Shown here: in pieces, positions 8,913-17,145 of the stretch | How the letters are laid out: the number at the start of each line of letters is the position of its first letter | Numbering within the stretch: the stretch's first letter is position 1 | Assembly (NCBI RefSeq): GCF_001562255.1 | Contig: NZ_CP014301.1 | Location: 2,356,001-2,420,000, forward strand | Source of the DNA: Bosea sp. PAMC 26642 | Lineage (GTDB): Bacteria; Pseudomonadota; Alphaproteobacteria; Rhizobiales; Beijerinckiaceae | DNA: 64,000 nucleotides | Direction of reading: 5' to 3' | Program-made: the position numbers and the translations under genes | Notes under the pieces: model-generated | What the model saw: the letters and a program-made list of their open reading frames with translations, nothing else | What the model was told of the DNA's origin: nothing | Database searches by the model: none

Positions 8913-9515
8913 ATGCAGCCCTTCACCACGCTGACCTCGACCCCCGCGCCATTGAAGGTGATCAATGTCGACACCGACATGATCATCCCAAAGCAGTACC
9001 TCAAGACGATCAAGCGCACGGGCTTGGGCACCGCGCTGTTCGCGGAGATGCGCTACAAGGAGGACGGCTCGGAAAACCCCGATTTCGTGCTGAACCAGCC
9101 AGCCTACCGCAAATCCGAGATCCTGGTCGCAGGCGACAATTTCGGCTGCGGCTCGTCGCGCGAGCACGCGCCCTGGGCGCTGCTGGATTTCGGCATCCGC
9201 TGCGTGATCTCGACGAGCTTCGCCGATATTTTCTACAACAACTGCTTCAAGAACGGCATCCTGCCGATCGTGGTCAGCCATGAGGACCTCGAAAAGCTCT
9301 TCGACGACGCCGACCGCGGCTCCAACGCCACGCTGACGGTCGATCTCGCAAAGCAGGAGATCACCGGCCCCGACGGTGGCACGGTCACCTTCGACATCGA
9401 CCCCTTCCGCAAGCACTGCCTGATCAACGGCCTCGACGACATCGGCCTGACCATGGAAAAAGCCCCGAAGATCGAAGCCTTCGAGGCCAGGCTCGCGCAA
9501 AGGGAGTGGGCCTAA
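8913..9515 (+). CDS. leuD: 3-isopropylmalate dehydratase small subunit
   Basis: LeuD (200 residues) is the swivelling small subunit of isopropylmalate isomerase. Diagnostic stretches are [38 protein letters not shown], and [18 protein letters not shown]. The length is as expected. The start follows TCAGGAGTTTCCC, a good ribosome binding site. It is unlinked from leuC by five genes but in the same direction, which suggests an insertion of accessory genes in an ancestral leuCD region. Confidence 0.96.
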   Translation: MQPFTTLTSTPAPLKVINVDTDMIIPKQYLKTIKRTGLGTALFAEMRYKEDGSENPDFVLNQPAYRKSEILVAGDNFGCGSSREHAPWALLDFGIRCVISTSFADIFYNNCFKNGILPIVVSHEDLEKLFDDADRGSNATLTVDLAKQEITGPDGGTVTFDIDPFRKHCLINGLDDIGLTMEKAPKIEAFEARLAQREWA

Positions 9516-9517
9516 CC

Positions 9518-9540
9518 CCTTCTCCCCCGAGGGGAGAAGG
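9518..9540. terminator. Palindrome between converging leuD and DUF1501 genes
   Basis: There is a perfect 10-bp stem (CCTTCTCCCC / GGGGAGAAGG) with a three-base loop, immediately after the leuD stop. It has no T-run, so it may act as a bidirectional stop or be a copy of the CCTTCTCCC-type repeat also seen at 26139. Confidence 0.55.
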
Positions 9541-9549
9541 TAGAACGCC

Positions 9550-10797
9550 CTACCCCACCAGCCCGCCGATCGGCGCCAGACCCCCACTCCCCGGGAACAC
9601 CTTTTCCGCCAGCACCGGCCCCGATAGCCCGAACAGCTCGGAGACCACGCCCTTGGCTACGGCGCGGATGTCGGTCGTCGGCTTGAGGTCGCGCTTCTCG
9701 AACAGCTGCTCGGGCTTCAGACCCGGCCAGTCGGCGATCATCCGCCCGCCCTTGACCGCGCCGCCTACCAGGAACGCGACCGTGCCGGTGCCGTGGTCGG
9801 TGCCGACCGTGCCGTTGACCTTGGCGGTCCGGCCGAACTCGGTGACGACCATCACCACCGTATCCTTCCAGACCGGGGCCAGCCCCTGCTCGAAGGTTGC
9901 CAGCGCGCCGTCGAGCCCGCCGAGAAGCTGCGCCAGCCGCCCCTTGGCGCCACCCTCGTTGGCATGGGTATCCCAGCCCTCGAAGGCGAGCGCGGCGATG
10001 CGCGGGCCGTCATCGGCGCCGACCAGCCCGGCCGCGCCCTCGGCGATTCGCTTCATCCCCTCGGCGCTGTCGGGCCCCTGCCCGCCGCGGACCTCGCCGC
10101 TCATGCCGCGGCGCGCGGCGATGCCCTCGGTCTCGATCGCCTGCGCCAGCGCGCGTGCAAGGCCTGGGTCGCGCTGCCCGTAGAGATCCGACAGCCGCGT
10201 CATCAGATCGGCACCGGCGCGCGGCATCCGCGGTGGCGCCCAGCCCAGGATCGGAGCCTCGCCGCGCACCACCAGCGGCGGCACCACGCCGACGCCGAGC
10301 ACGCCGCGCCGCGACACGGTCTCGCCGGGCGGCAGATTGGCGATCAGCCGGTTGAGCCAGCCGCTCTCGGTCTTGCCGGGACCGCCCTGCCCGCTTTCGA
10401 GCACGTCCTGTCCGTCGAAATGCGAGCGCTCGCGATAGCCCGTCGCTGCCGCGTGCACGATGCTGGCCTGCCCGGCCGCATAGAGCCGCGCCAGGTTCGG
10501 CATCGCAGGATGCAGGTAGAAGAAGCCGTCGAGCGGCAGCGCCGCATCCGCCCCGTCCTTCGTCAGCGCGATATCCTCACGCAGGCCCGCATAATCGGGA
10601 TCGCCGATCGGCGGCACGGCCGAAAGTCCGTCCAGCGCCCCGCGCAGCACCACCAGCACGAAGCGCGGATCGCGCGCCCCCGCCGCCGCATAGGCGAATT
10701 TCGGCACGAAGGACCAGGCGAACAGCGCACCGGCAGCGCCCAGCACGGCCCGGCGCGAGGGCGTCATCCGTTCACAGTCGTCGTCGGCATCGGACAT
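9550..10797 (-). CDS. DUF1501 domain protein with Tat signal
   Basis: This 415-residue protein starts MSDADDDCERMTPSRRAVLG, a twin-arginine signal (SRRAVLGAAGALFAW), so it is probably exported folded. The body is of the DUF1501 type (alkaline-phosphatase/sulfatase-like fold), with FVLVVLRGALDGLS, HPAMPNLARLYAAGQ, VVTEFGRTAKVNGTVGTDHG and FLVGGAVKGG. The start at 10797 is supported by the Tat motif; the longer frame runs into the upstream gene. It forms a pair with the DUF1800 gene five bases upstream, a recurrent arrangement in Gram-negative bacteria. The function is unknown. Confidence 0.88.
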   Translation of the reverse strand: MSDADDDCERMTPSRRAVLGAAGALFAWSFVPKFAYAAAGARDPRFVLVVLRGALDGLSAVPPIGDPDYAGLREDIALTKDGADAALPLDGFFYLHPAMPNLARLYAAGQASIVHAAATGYRERSHFDGQDVLESGQGGPGKTESGWLNRLIANLPPGETVSRRGVLGVGVVPPLVVRGEAPILGWAPPRMPRAGADLMTRLSDLYGQRDPGLARALAQAIETEGIAARRGMSGEVRGGQGPDSAEGMKRIAEGAAGLVGADDGPRIAALAFEGWDTHANEGGAKGRLAQLLGGLDGALATFEQGLAPVWKDTVVMVVTEFGRTAKVNGTVGTDHGTGTVAFLVGGAVKGGRMIADWPGLKPEQLFEKRDLKPTTDIRAVAKGVVSELFGLSGPVLAEKVFPGSGGLAPIGGLVG

Positions 10798-10802
10798 CGG
10801 CC

Positions 10803-12251
10803 TCACCTCCGCTGGAATTCGGGCGACATCAGCAGCAGCGCCAGCGCCTGCGGCTTGCTCTCGGCCCGCGCGACCGCAGCCCGCGTCTCGGCCGAGGCGA
10901 GCGGCCCCAGAATCTCCTCGGTCAGCGCCCGCGGGTCGGGCACGCTGCCGGCCGCCTGCCGGCCCCATCCGGCGGCGACGTCGATCCGGGTCTTGATCCC
11001 TTCGGCCGAGGCCCAGGCATCGTTGCTGTCGGGATAGCCGTTGGGGCCGCCCGGCTGCCAGAAGGGCTGCCCCATCGCCGTCAGCGGCCCGACCACCTGG
11101 CCGAAATCGGGCTTGCGCCCCAAGGCGCGACAGGACGCAAGCAGGAAATCCTGCGGCGTCCGGATCTTGGTCGGCGGCGCGGACCAGGCCTCGTTGGATT
11201 GCAGCAGCGCCAACGAGACGGCCGCGAGATCGCCGTCCGTTTCGCGAAACACACTCTCCAGCCTGCCGACCACCGCTGACGGAGGCTCGTCCGCCACGAA
11301 GGCCCGCGCCAGCTTCAGCGCGATGAAGCGGGCCGTCGCGGGATGCCGCGCGAGGTCGCCCAATGCCGCCAGACCCTGCGCCTTGCCCGGCTGCTCGTAG
11401 CGCTTGTCGAGCAAAGGCTGCGGACCGGGCTCGTGCAGCCCGGCATTGAAGGCGAAGGAACCGGGAAAGCCGAGCACGGCCTCGCGCCCGACCACGGTCC
11501 AGCCGGTGATGATGCGGGCGAGATTGGTGACGTCGGCCTGGGCATAACCGCCCGAGACGCCGAGCGTATGCAACTCCAGAATCTCGCGCGCCAGATTCTC
11601 GTTCAGCCCGCGCCCGCGCCGCTTCCCGGCCGGCGATCCCGGTCCAATCGAAAGCCGGTTGTCGAGGAAGTCGAGCATCGCCGGATGGCTCTCGGCGGCG
11701 ACCAGCATGTCCTCGAACCGTCCGAAGACATGCGGGCGGATCGCCTCGCGCTCATAGGCGCCGGCCATGATCCGGGTCATGTTGCTCTTGGTCGCGCCGA
11801 TGCAGAAATGGTTGGACCAGAACTGCACCATCCGCTCGCCAAAGCCCGTCTCGGCATCGAGCGCCAGCCGCGTCCGCGCCATGACCTCGTCGCGATAGGT
11901 CCGATAGGGCAGAGCGGGCTGGTTGGGCGCCTTGGCGGGCTGCGCCATCTGGTTCTGGTTCGCCGCAGGTGGTGCGGCAGCGACCTGCACGGGCTGCCCC
12001 GGAAGAGCCGCGACCCGCCTCGCCTCGCGCTCGACGCGCTCCTGATCCTCGAAAGCGTAGAGCGCAGCGCCCGTCTCGGCCGCACCGGAGAAGGGCACGC
12101 CGGACGGCTGGGCGACCCCGCCCGGCCTGACCTCGGCGATCAGGATTTCCCGGGCACGCTCGACGATCTCGGCAGGCTGCCCCAGCCGAAAGCCGAGCCC
12201 GAAGCGCTGGAGGCCCACTCTGTTGGCACGAAGATCAGCAGGGCTTGCCAT
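10803..12251 (-). CDS. DUF1800 domain protein
   Basis: This 482-residue protein belongs to DUF1800, seen in RMARTRLALDAETGFGERMVQFWSNHF, NLAREILELHTLGV, GGYAQADVTNLARIITGW and the C-terminal PEFQRR. Homologues are commonly encoded directly upstream of a DUF1501 gene, as here. I chose the ATG at 12251 (MASPADLRANR) because GGAGAG lies six bases upstream. The frame to 12308 would add a non-conserved stretch. The pair is presumably co-translated (gap of 5 bases). The biochemical role is unknown. Confidence 0.87.
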   Translation of the reverse strand: MASPADLRANRVGLQRFGLGFRLGQPAEIVERAREILIAEVRPGGVAQPSGVPFSGAAETGAALYAFEDQERVEREARRVAALPGQPVQVAAAPPAANQNQMAQPAKAPNQPALPYRTYRDEVMARTRLALDAETGFGERMVQFWSNHFCIGATKSNMTRIMAGAYEREAIRPHVFGRFEDMLVAAESHPAMLDFLDNRLSIGPGSPAGKRRGRGLNENLAREILELHTLGVSGGYAQADVTNLARIITGWTVVGREAVLGFPGSFAFNAGLHEPGPQPLLDKRYEQPGKAQGLAALGDLARHPATARFIALKLARAFVADEPPSAVVGRLESVFRETDGDLAAVSLALLQSNEAWSAPPTKIRTPQDFLLASCRALGRKPDFGQVVGPLTAMGQPFWQPGGPNGYPDSNDAWASAEGIKTRIDVAAGWGRQAAGSVPDPRALTEEILGPLASAETRAAVARAESKPQALALLLMSPEFQRR

Positions 12252-12404
12252 GCAAAGCTCTCCGAAAGCGGTCGAACGCGGATAGACGGCTTCGAAGTGG
12301 CACGACAACTATGGCGAAAAACCGAACCGGAAAGCGGCAATTGGCGCTATCGTCGAAAAGCACGGCGGGACGAGGGTGGATTACGCTACGAAATCAAAAG
12401 AATT

Positions 12405-12434
12405 GGGCCGCCGCCCTTTGCAAGGCGACGGCCC
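12405..12434 (-). terminator. Terminator of the DUF4394 gene
   Basis: The imperfect GC-rich hairpin GGGCCGCCGCC / GGCGACGGCCC is followed on the minus strand by AATTCTTTTG. It lies 30 bases past the DUF4394 stop. Confidence 0.65.
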
Positions 12435-12463
12435 TCCCGACAGGTTAGCAGATCGTCTCGGAC

Positions 12464-13255
12464 TTAGGACGCCGGGAGCGCCGCGACATCACGCACCGAC
12501 GCCTTCAGCCCGGTAATCTTGCCAACCATCGAGGCCTTTCCGGTGGCGAGGTCGACCTTGTGCAGCGCACGGTCGGCCACGAGCCATCCGGTATTCGATC
12601 CGTCGGCGCCCGCCTCGATGTCGAAGGCGATCGCCTTCGGCATCACGCCGAGCTTGCCGACGGCGCCAAGGACGCCGTCATTGGGCGGAGCCTGCTTGAT
12701 CAGGCCCCCGATCTTTGAGTCGATGTCGTAGAGCGCGGTTTCCTTCGTGCCCTTGACGGAATTCGTGTAGGCGCCGGCCACGATCATCGGCATCTCGCCC
12801 TTGTGCATGTCGGCCTCGGCGAATTTCAGCTTGCCGTCGACGGTGGTCTTGCCGTCGTCGACATTGACCCGCAGGTTGGTGCCGTCGGAGCCGATCACGC
12901 GCAGCCGATCCGCGGCCGGGTTGAAGTCGACCGTCGCAATGGCGCTCTTGTCGAGCACGGTGTCCATCTTCGACTTCATCGTCGCCTTGCCGACGGAGTC
13001 GACCATGTAGATCGTGCCGTCGGTGCCGAGCGCATAGAGCATGCCGTCGGCGGGACGGACGTCGATCCCGGCGATCTTGCCGGTGATGCCCGTGACCTTC
13101 ATCGACTTGCCGGCCTTCATCGTGCCGGTATCGATCATGGTCAGCGTGTTGTCGCCGCTGAGTGCAGCCAACATGCCGGCCTGTGCGGCGAGCGGGGCGG
13201 CGGCAAGGCCAAGCACGGTCGAGCTTAGCAATGCGATGCGGGTTGTCCGGGTCAT
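12464..13255 (-). CDS. Exported DUF4394 protein
   Basis: This 263-residue protein has a Sec signal peptide (TRIALLSSTVLGLAAAPLAAQA) and a repeat-rich beta-propeller-like body typical of DUF4394: TLTMIDTGTMKAGKSMKVTG, GIDVRPADGMLYALGTDG, VDFNPAADRLRVIGSDG and LRVNVDDG. The ATG at 13255 follows CAGGAGGAACAGGCC, a strong ribosome site. It is divergent from an ECF sigma/anti-sigma pair across 204 bp. That arrangement is common for this family, so it is probably a target of that sigma factor (inference). The molecular function is unknown. Confidence 0.85.
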   Translation of the reverse strand: MTRTTRIALLSSTVLGLAAAPLAAQAGMLAALSGDNTLTMIDTGTMKAGKSMKVTGITGKIAGIDVRPADGMLYALGTDGTIYMVDSVGKATMKSKMDTVLDKSAIATVDFNPAADRLRVIGSDGTNLRVNVDDGKTTVDGKLKFAEADMHKGEMPMIVAGAYTNSVKGTKETALYDIDSKIGGLIKQAPPNDGVLGAVGKLGVMPKAIAFDIEAGADGSNTGWLVADRALHKVDLATGKASMVGKITGLKASVRDVAALPAS

Positions 13256-13340
13256 GGCCTGTTCCTCCTGTTGATTGTCTGGATGCAGGGTGGGCCACAT
13301 TGTCGGCCTCCGCATTCTTCAGGGGGTAACGTGGCCGGCG

Positions 13341-13397
13341 GCTTGCGGATGCGTCGCAAAAAATAAAAAATCCTGCTGCATCCGCAGCTTCGCAAGC
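13341..13397. promoter_or_regulatory. Nested inverted repeats in the DUF4394/sigma divergent promoter
   Basis: Two nested inverted repeats occur: outer GCTTGCG (13341-13347) with CGCAAGC (13391-13397), and inner GCGGATGC (13345-13352) with GCATCCGC (13378-13385). They flank an A-rich core (13358-13370). The position, midway between divergent genes, suggests a regulator or ECF-promoter site, or a hairpin in either 5' UTR. Confidence 0.5.
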
Positions 13398-13459
13398 CAT
13401 GTAACAAGGTGCTGGCCTGCGCTCGGACGGACGCCGAGCCGGACAGGGAGAGACCAGGG

Positions 13460-14023
13460 ATGGCGAGCGACGCCACGCAGCCGGCGAAGGCAAAAGAAAT
13501 CGAATCCGCGCTGCTTGCCTGTGCCTCCGGCGATAAATCGGCGCTCCGGCGCATCTACGATGCCGAGTCGCCGCGTATGCTTGGTGTGGCGCAGCGTCTT
13601 CTGAAGCGTCGCGCCGTGGCTGAGGAGGCCGTGCAGGATGCCTTCGTGCTGATCTGGCGGCACGCGGCGCGCTTCGATCCGGAGCGCGGCAGCGGTCTGA
13701 CCTGGATTTACGCGATCCTGCGCAACCGCTCGCTCTCGATCCTGCGGGACGAGAAGCGCACGGAAACAAGTGACACCCCCGTCGCCGAGGAAACGGCGAG
13801 CGAAGAGGACGATCCCGAGACGGTCATGTCGAAGCTGTCCGACGCCAAGGCCCTGCGCGCCTGCCTGGAAACGCTTCCAGCCCAGAGGCGTGGCATCGTG
13901 CTGCTCGCCTTCGTCCAGGGCCTGACGCATGGCGAGATCGCGGGGCGACTGCAGATGCCGATCGGCACCGTGAAATCCTGGATCCGCCGCTCGCTGATGA
14001 CGCTCAAGGAGTGCCTCGGATGA
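13460..14023 (+). CDS. ECF-type RNA polymerase sigma factor
   Basis: This 187-residue protein has sigma-70 region 2 (LRRIYDAESPRMLGVAQRLL to AVQDAFVLIWRHAARFDPERGSGLTWIYAILRN) and region 4 (LETLPAQRRGIVLLAFVQGLTHGEIAGRL with the helix-turn-helix PIGTVKSWIRRSL). It resembles the SigK/RpoE-like group. The ATG at 13460 is preceded by AGGGAGAGACCAGGG. Its stop overlaps the start of the anti-sigma gene by four bases (ATGA), so the two are coupled. It is probably released by envelope or oxidative stress acting on the partner (inference from family). Confidence 0.92.
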   Translation: MASDATQPAKAKEIESALLACASGDKSALRRIYDAESPRMLGVAQRLLKRRAVAEEAVQDAFVLIWRHAARFDPERGSGLTWIYAILRNRSLSILRDEKRTETSDTPVAEETASEEDDPETVMSKLSDAKALRACLETLPAQRRGIVLLAFVQGLTHGEIAGRLQMPIGTVKSWIRRSLMTLKECLG

Positions 14024-14802
14024 GCCCGACCGCAGACATGCCCCTGACGCCCAACGAGCGCGACGGCCTCGCAGGCGAATATGTGCTGGGCCTGATCGAA
14101 GGCAGCGACCTCGTCGCCTTCGTGCGGCGGCTCGAGAGCGACCGCCCGCTCATTGAGGCCGTCGAGCGCTGGCGCGGCCATTTCGCTGCGATCGATGCGA
14201 CAGCGACACCGATCCCGCCCTCTCCCGGTCTGTGGCCGCGCATCGAATCCGACATCGCGGCCATCGCCCAGACAGCCGCGCGCGCGCCTGCGGCCCGTGC
14301 GCCCGCAGGCACCCGCCCCGCACCGGCCAAAGCCGGCGCGACCGGCTCCGTGCTGGCCGGCTGGTGGGACAGTCTCCTGGTCTGGCGCGGCGCGGCGCTC
14401 GCCGGCGCGCTGGCCGCCATCATCCTCGCGATCGGCCTCGTCGGCGCACTCGACCGCGCGAAGCGCCAGCCCGTCATGGTCGCCGTGCTGCTGACCGAGG
14501 CGAGCATCGCGGCGGCCGTCGTCAACACCTTCGCCGATGGCCGGGTCGAGATGGTGCCGCTGCAGAACATCGCGGTGCCCGAGGGCAAGGCGCTGGAAAT
14601 CTGGACGCTGTGGGACCGCGCCGTGGGGCCGCGCTCCGTCGGCCTGATCGACCGCGCCCGCACCACGCCGCTCAGGCTCGACCAGCTCCCGCTCGGCCGC
14701 GACCAGCTCTTCGAGATCACCATCGAGGATTCGAAAGGCTCGCCGACCGGCCGCCCGACAGGACCGATCGTGGCGAAGGGAACGACGTCGCAGGCGTTGT
14801 GA
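14020..14802 (+). CDS. RskA-family anti-sigma factor
   Basis: This 260-residue single-pass membrane protein has an N-terminal cytosolic zinc-less anti-sigma domain (LTPNERDGLAGEYVLGLIEGSD, then FVRRLESDRPLIEAVERWRGHF). A Pro/Ala-rich linker follows, then one transmembrane helix (AALAGALAAIILAIGLVGAL) and a periplasmic RskA domain (GKALEIWTLWD, SVGLIDRA, FEITIEDSKGSPTGRPTGPI). It holds the adjacent ECF sigma inactive until signal-induced proteolysis (known for the family). The start at 14020 overlaps the sigma stop. Confidence 0.9.
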   Translation: MSPTADMPLTPNERDGLAGEYVLGLIEGSDLVAFVRRLESDRPLIEAVERWRGHFAAIDATATPIPPSPGLWPRIESDIAAIAQTAARAPAARAPAGTRPAPAKAGATGSVLAGWWDSLLVWRGAALAGALAAIILAIGLVGALDRAKRQPVMVAVLLTEASIAAAVVNTFADGRVEMVPLQNIAVPEGKALEIWTLWDRAVGPRSVGLIDRARTTPLRLDQLPLGRDQLFEITIEDSKGSPTGRPTGPIVAKGTTSQAL

Positions 14803-14814
14803 GGAAAAAGGCTT

Positions 14815-14914
14815 CCGTCATCCCGGACAAGCGGCGAAGCCGTGCCGATCCGGGATCCATCATAAGGCGACGGCCAGCCTTATGATGGATCCCGGGTCAA
14901 GCCCGGGATGACGG
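14815..14914. repeat. Family-A palindromic intergenic repeat, copy 1
   Basis: This is a roughly 100-bp near-perfect inverted repeat bounded by CCGTCATCCCGG and CCGGGATGACGG, with an inner palindrome CCATCATAAGG / CCTTATGATGG. It overlaps the 3' end of the small minus-strand ORF at 14897. Confidence 0.9.
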
Positions 14915-15076
14915 CGCGGGGGTGACCGAGGTCTGGCGATCCAAGAGATCATCATAAGCCGCCGCATCGGCGGCGCTGCGCCATTCGCAGAACAACGATT
15001 CTACGAGCCGCAGATAAACGGCGTCTTCGGCATCAATCGGCTCGCCACCCGCTTCGCTTTCATCCGGCTCCGACAT
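14897..15076 (-). CDS. Small acidic hypothetical protein whose C-terminus lies in a repeat
   Basis: This 59-residue protein (MSEPDESEAGGEPIDAEDAV...) is acidic, has no membrane segment and is of unknown function. The ATG at 15076 has GGAGG five bases upstream, which supports translation. Its last residues (SVTPAPSSRA) and stop codon are encoded by the family-A repeat that begins downstream, so the repeat has replaced or extended the original C-terminus. It precedes nothing on its strand and follows the helicase gene in the opposite orientation order. It could be a real short gene or a remnant. Confidence 0.5.
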   Translation of the reverse strand: MSEPDESEAGGEPIDAEDAVYLRLVESLFCEWRSAADAAAYDDLLDRQTSVTPAPSSRA

Positions 15077-15103
15077 CGTCACCTCCGCGCGAAGACGACC
15101 TTA

Positions 15104-16195
15104 TCACACCACCACCGTAATCATCTCCGCAGCCCGCGTCAGCCCCGTGTAAAGCCACCGCGCCCGGTGCTCGCGAAACGCGAAAGCTTCGTCGAACAGA
15201 ACGATGTCGTTCCATTGCGAGCCCTGCGCCTTGTGGACCGTCAGAGCGTAGCCGAAGGTGAACTCGTCGGTGTGCTTGCGCAGCTCCCAGGGCACTTCGT
15301 CCTCCGTCCCGTCGAAGAAATTCGGCAGCACCGAGACCTTGACGGGCTTGGCGGCCGTGTCGTCCTCCGGCGTCACGCGCATCGTGACGAGGCCCTTCTT
15401 CGAAGTCTTGAGCTCCTGCACGATCCATGATCCGCCGTTGAGCAGACCCTTGCTCTTGTCGTTGCGCAGGCAGACCAGCTTCTCGCCCGCCACCGGCACG
15501 GTCTCGGTCCGGCCCATCAGCTGGCGCATGCGGGCATTGTAGCTGCGCCGCGTCTTGTTCATCCCGACGAGAACCTGGTCGGCACCGAGCACGATCTCGG
15601 GCGTGATCGCATCGCGCCTGATCACCCTGCTCTGGCCGTATTCGCCGACATCGAGCCGCCCGCCCTCGCGGATGATCATCGACATCCGCACGATCGGGTT
15701 GTCGGCCGCCTGCCGGTGCACCTCGGTCAGCATCACGTCGGGCTCGGCTTCGGTGAAGAAGCCGCCGCCCTTAACCGGCGGCAGCTGGGCCGGATCGCCC
15801 AGCACCAGCACCGGCGTCCCGAACGAGAGCAAATCCTTGCCGAGGTCCTCGTCGACCATCGAGCATTCGTCGATGATGATCAGCTTGGCCTTGGCGGCCG
15901 TGCTCTCGCGGTTGAGCACGAAGGTCGGGCTTTCCTCCTCGACGCCGCGCGAGCGGTAGATCAGCGAATGGATCGTCTGCGCGCCCGTACAGCCCTTGTT
16001 GCGCAGCACGAGAGCGGCCTTGCCCGTGAAGGCCGCGAAGACGACGTCGCCATCGACCGCCTCGGCGATATGGCGCGCCAGCGTCGTCTTGCCCGTGCCG
16101 GCATAGCCGAACAGCCGGAACACCTGCGGCTTGCCGCCCTGGAGCCAGCGCGCGACGGACGTCAGCGCCGCGTCCTGCTGCGGAGACCAGTTCAT
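15104..16195 (-). CDS. RecD/Dda-like ATP-dependent DNA helicase
   Basis: This 363-residue SF1 helicase has Walker A FGYAGTGKTTLA near the N-terminus, Walker B LIIIDECSMVDEDL, the GDPAQLPPV motif III, and the C-terminal FTFGYALTVHKAQGSQW plus RWLYTGLTRAAE typical of RecD/TraA. It lacks the long N-terminal RecD2 extensions, so it is a compact helicase related to Dda/RecD. I chose the ATG at 16195 (MNWSPQQDAAL), which is where homologues usually begin. The alternative TTG at 16255 adds an unconserved 20 residues. Its role is presumably DNA repair or replication restart; no partner is visible. Confidence 0.85.
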   Translation of the reverse strand: MNWSPQQDAALTSVARWLQGGKPQVFRLFGYAGTGKTTLARHIAEAVDGDVVFAAFTGKAALVLRNKGCTGAQTIHSLIYRSRGVEEESPTFVLNRESTAAKAKLIIIDECSMVDEDLGKDLLSFGTPVLVLGDPAQLPPVKGGGFFTEAEPDVMLTEVHRQAADNPIVRMSMIIREGGRLDVGEYGQSRVIRRDAITPEIVLGADQVLVGMNKTRRSYNARMRQLMGRTETVPVAGEKLVCLRNDKSKGLLNGGSWIVQELKTSKKGLVTMRVTPEDDTAAKPVKVSVLPNFFDGTEDEVPWELRKHTDEFTFGYALTVHKAQGSQWNDIVLFDEAFAFREHRARWLYTGLTRAAEMITVVV

Positions 16196-16262
16196 CGATG
16201 GGTACGGAGCGTGAACATATTCGGCCACAAAGCCGCAAACCGCGGCCCGTTGCAAGCCGTTT

Positions 16263-17066
16263 TCATGCCATCAGGCTGTCGAGCCCGCGCCGCAGGCCGG
16301 TCTGGTCGGAGACCCGCCGCGCTGCCAGCAGCGTCCCGCCGACATAAGGCGCAGCCGAACTGCCGGCATCGTGCCGGATCACCAGCCGCTCGTCGGGCAG
16401 GCCGAACACCGCCTCGCAGGACAGGACGAAGCCCGGCATCCGCACCGAATGCACCTGAACGGGATGGGGCGCGCCGATCGCGCCTCCCCGCGTCTCCCTG
16501 ACGCCGCCGAGTTCGGCGACAGGCTTGGAGGTCGCCGCCATCCGCTCGACCGCGAGCGTCTCGGCGAGTTCGCGCCCGGTGCCCGACGGCGTGTCGGGCT
16601 TGAAGGGATAGGCATAATCGATGATCTCGACATCGGGCACATACTTCACCGCCTCGCGGGCGAAACGCCGCAGCAGCGTCGCCGTGATCGAGAAATTCCC
16701 GGCGGCGAGCACGCCGACGCCGGCCGACTTCGCCGCCGCATCGATCTCGGCATAATCCTCGCCCATCATGCCCGACGCCCCGACAACGACATGGCGCCCG
16801 CCGGCGATGGCGCCAAGCACATTGGCCTTCACGCTGTCAGGCTTGGTGTAGTCGATCACCACATCCGACGGCACGAAAAGCGCCTCGGCCATGGTCGGGA
16901 ACACCGGCAGCCCGTTGGCCGGCAGCCCAGCCGCCTCGCCGAGATCGCGCCCAGCCGCCTTGCGCGAGATGCCCGCGACGAGTTCGAGATCGGGCGCGTC
17001 GGAAATCGCGGCGACGAGCGCCTTGCCGACCCAGCCGGTGCAGCCGGCGAGCGTGATGCGGATCAT
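16263..17066 (-). CDS. DapB-like dihydrodipicolinate reductase homologue, atypical active site
   Basis: This 267-residue protein has the DapB two-domain layout: Rossmann start IRITLAGCTGWVGKAL, VVIDYTKPDSVKANV, the VVGASGM loop, and KPDTPSGTGREL in the tetrahydrodipicolinate domain. In canonical DapB the region before KxDxPSGT reads E-A-H-H-R-H; here residues 147-156 read EIIDYAYPFK, so both active-site histidines are missing while Lys and PSGT remain. It may be a paralogue with another substrate rather than the lysine-pathway enzyme. The length is usual. Confidence 0.8.
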   Translation of the reverse strand: MIRITLAGCTGWVGKALVAAISDAPDLELVAGISRKAAGRDLGEAAGLPANGLPVFPTMAEALFVPSDVVIDYTKPDSVKANVLGAIAGGRHVVVGASGMMGEDYAEIDAAAKSAGVGVLAAGNFSITATLLRRFAREAVKYVPDVEIIDYAYPFKPDTPSGTGRELAETLAVERMAATSKPVAELGGVRETRGGAIGAPHPVQVHSVRMPGFVLSCEAVFGLPDERLVIRHDAGSSAAPYVGGTLLAARRVSDQTGLRRGLDSLMA

Positions 17067-17145
17067 GGGAGGCTCCTGAGGACGATGGGGTCAAACGATT
17101 AGGACGGGGGCGCGACGCGGTCCATCCGCCTTGGGCGCATGTCGG

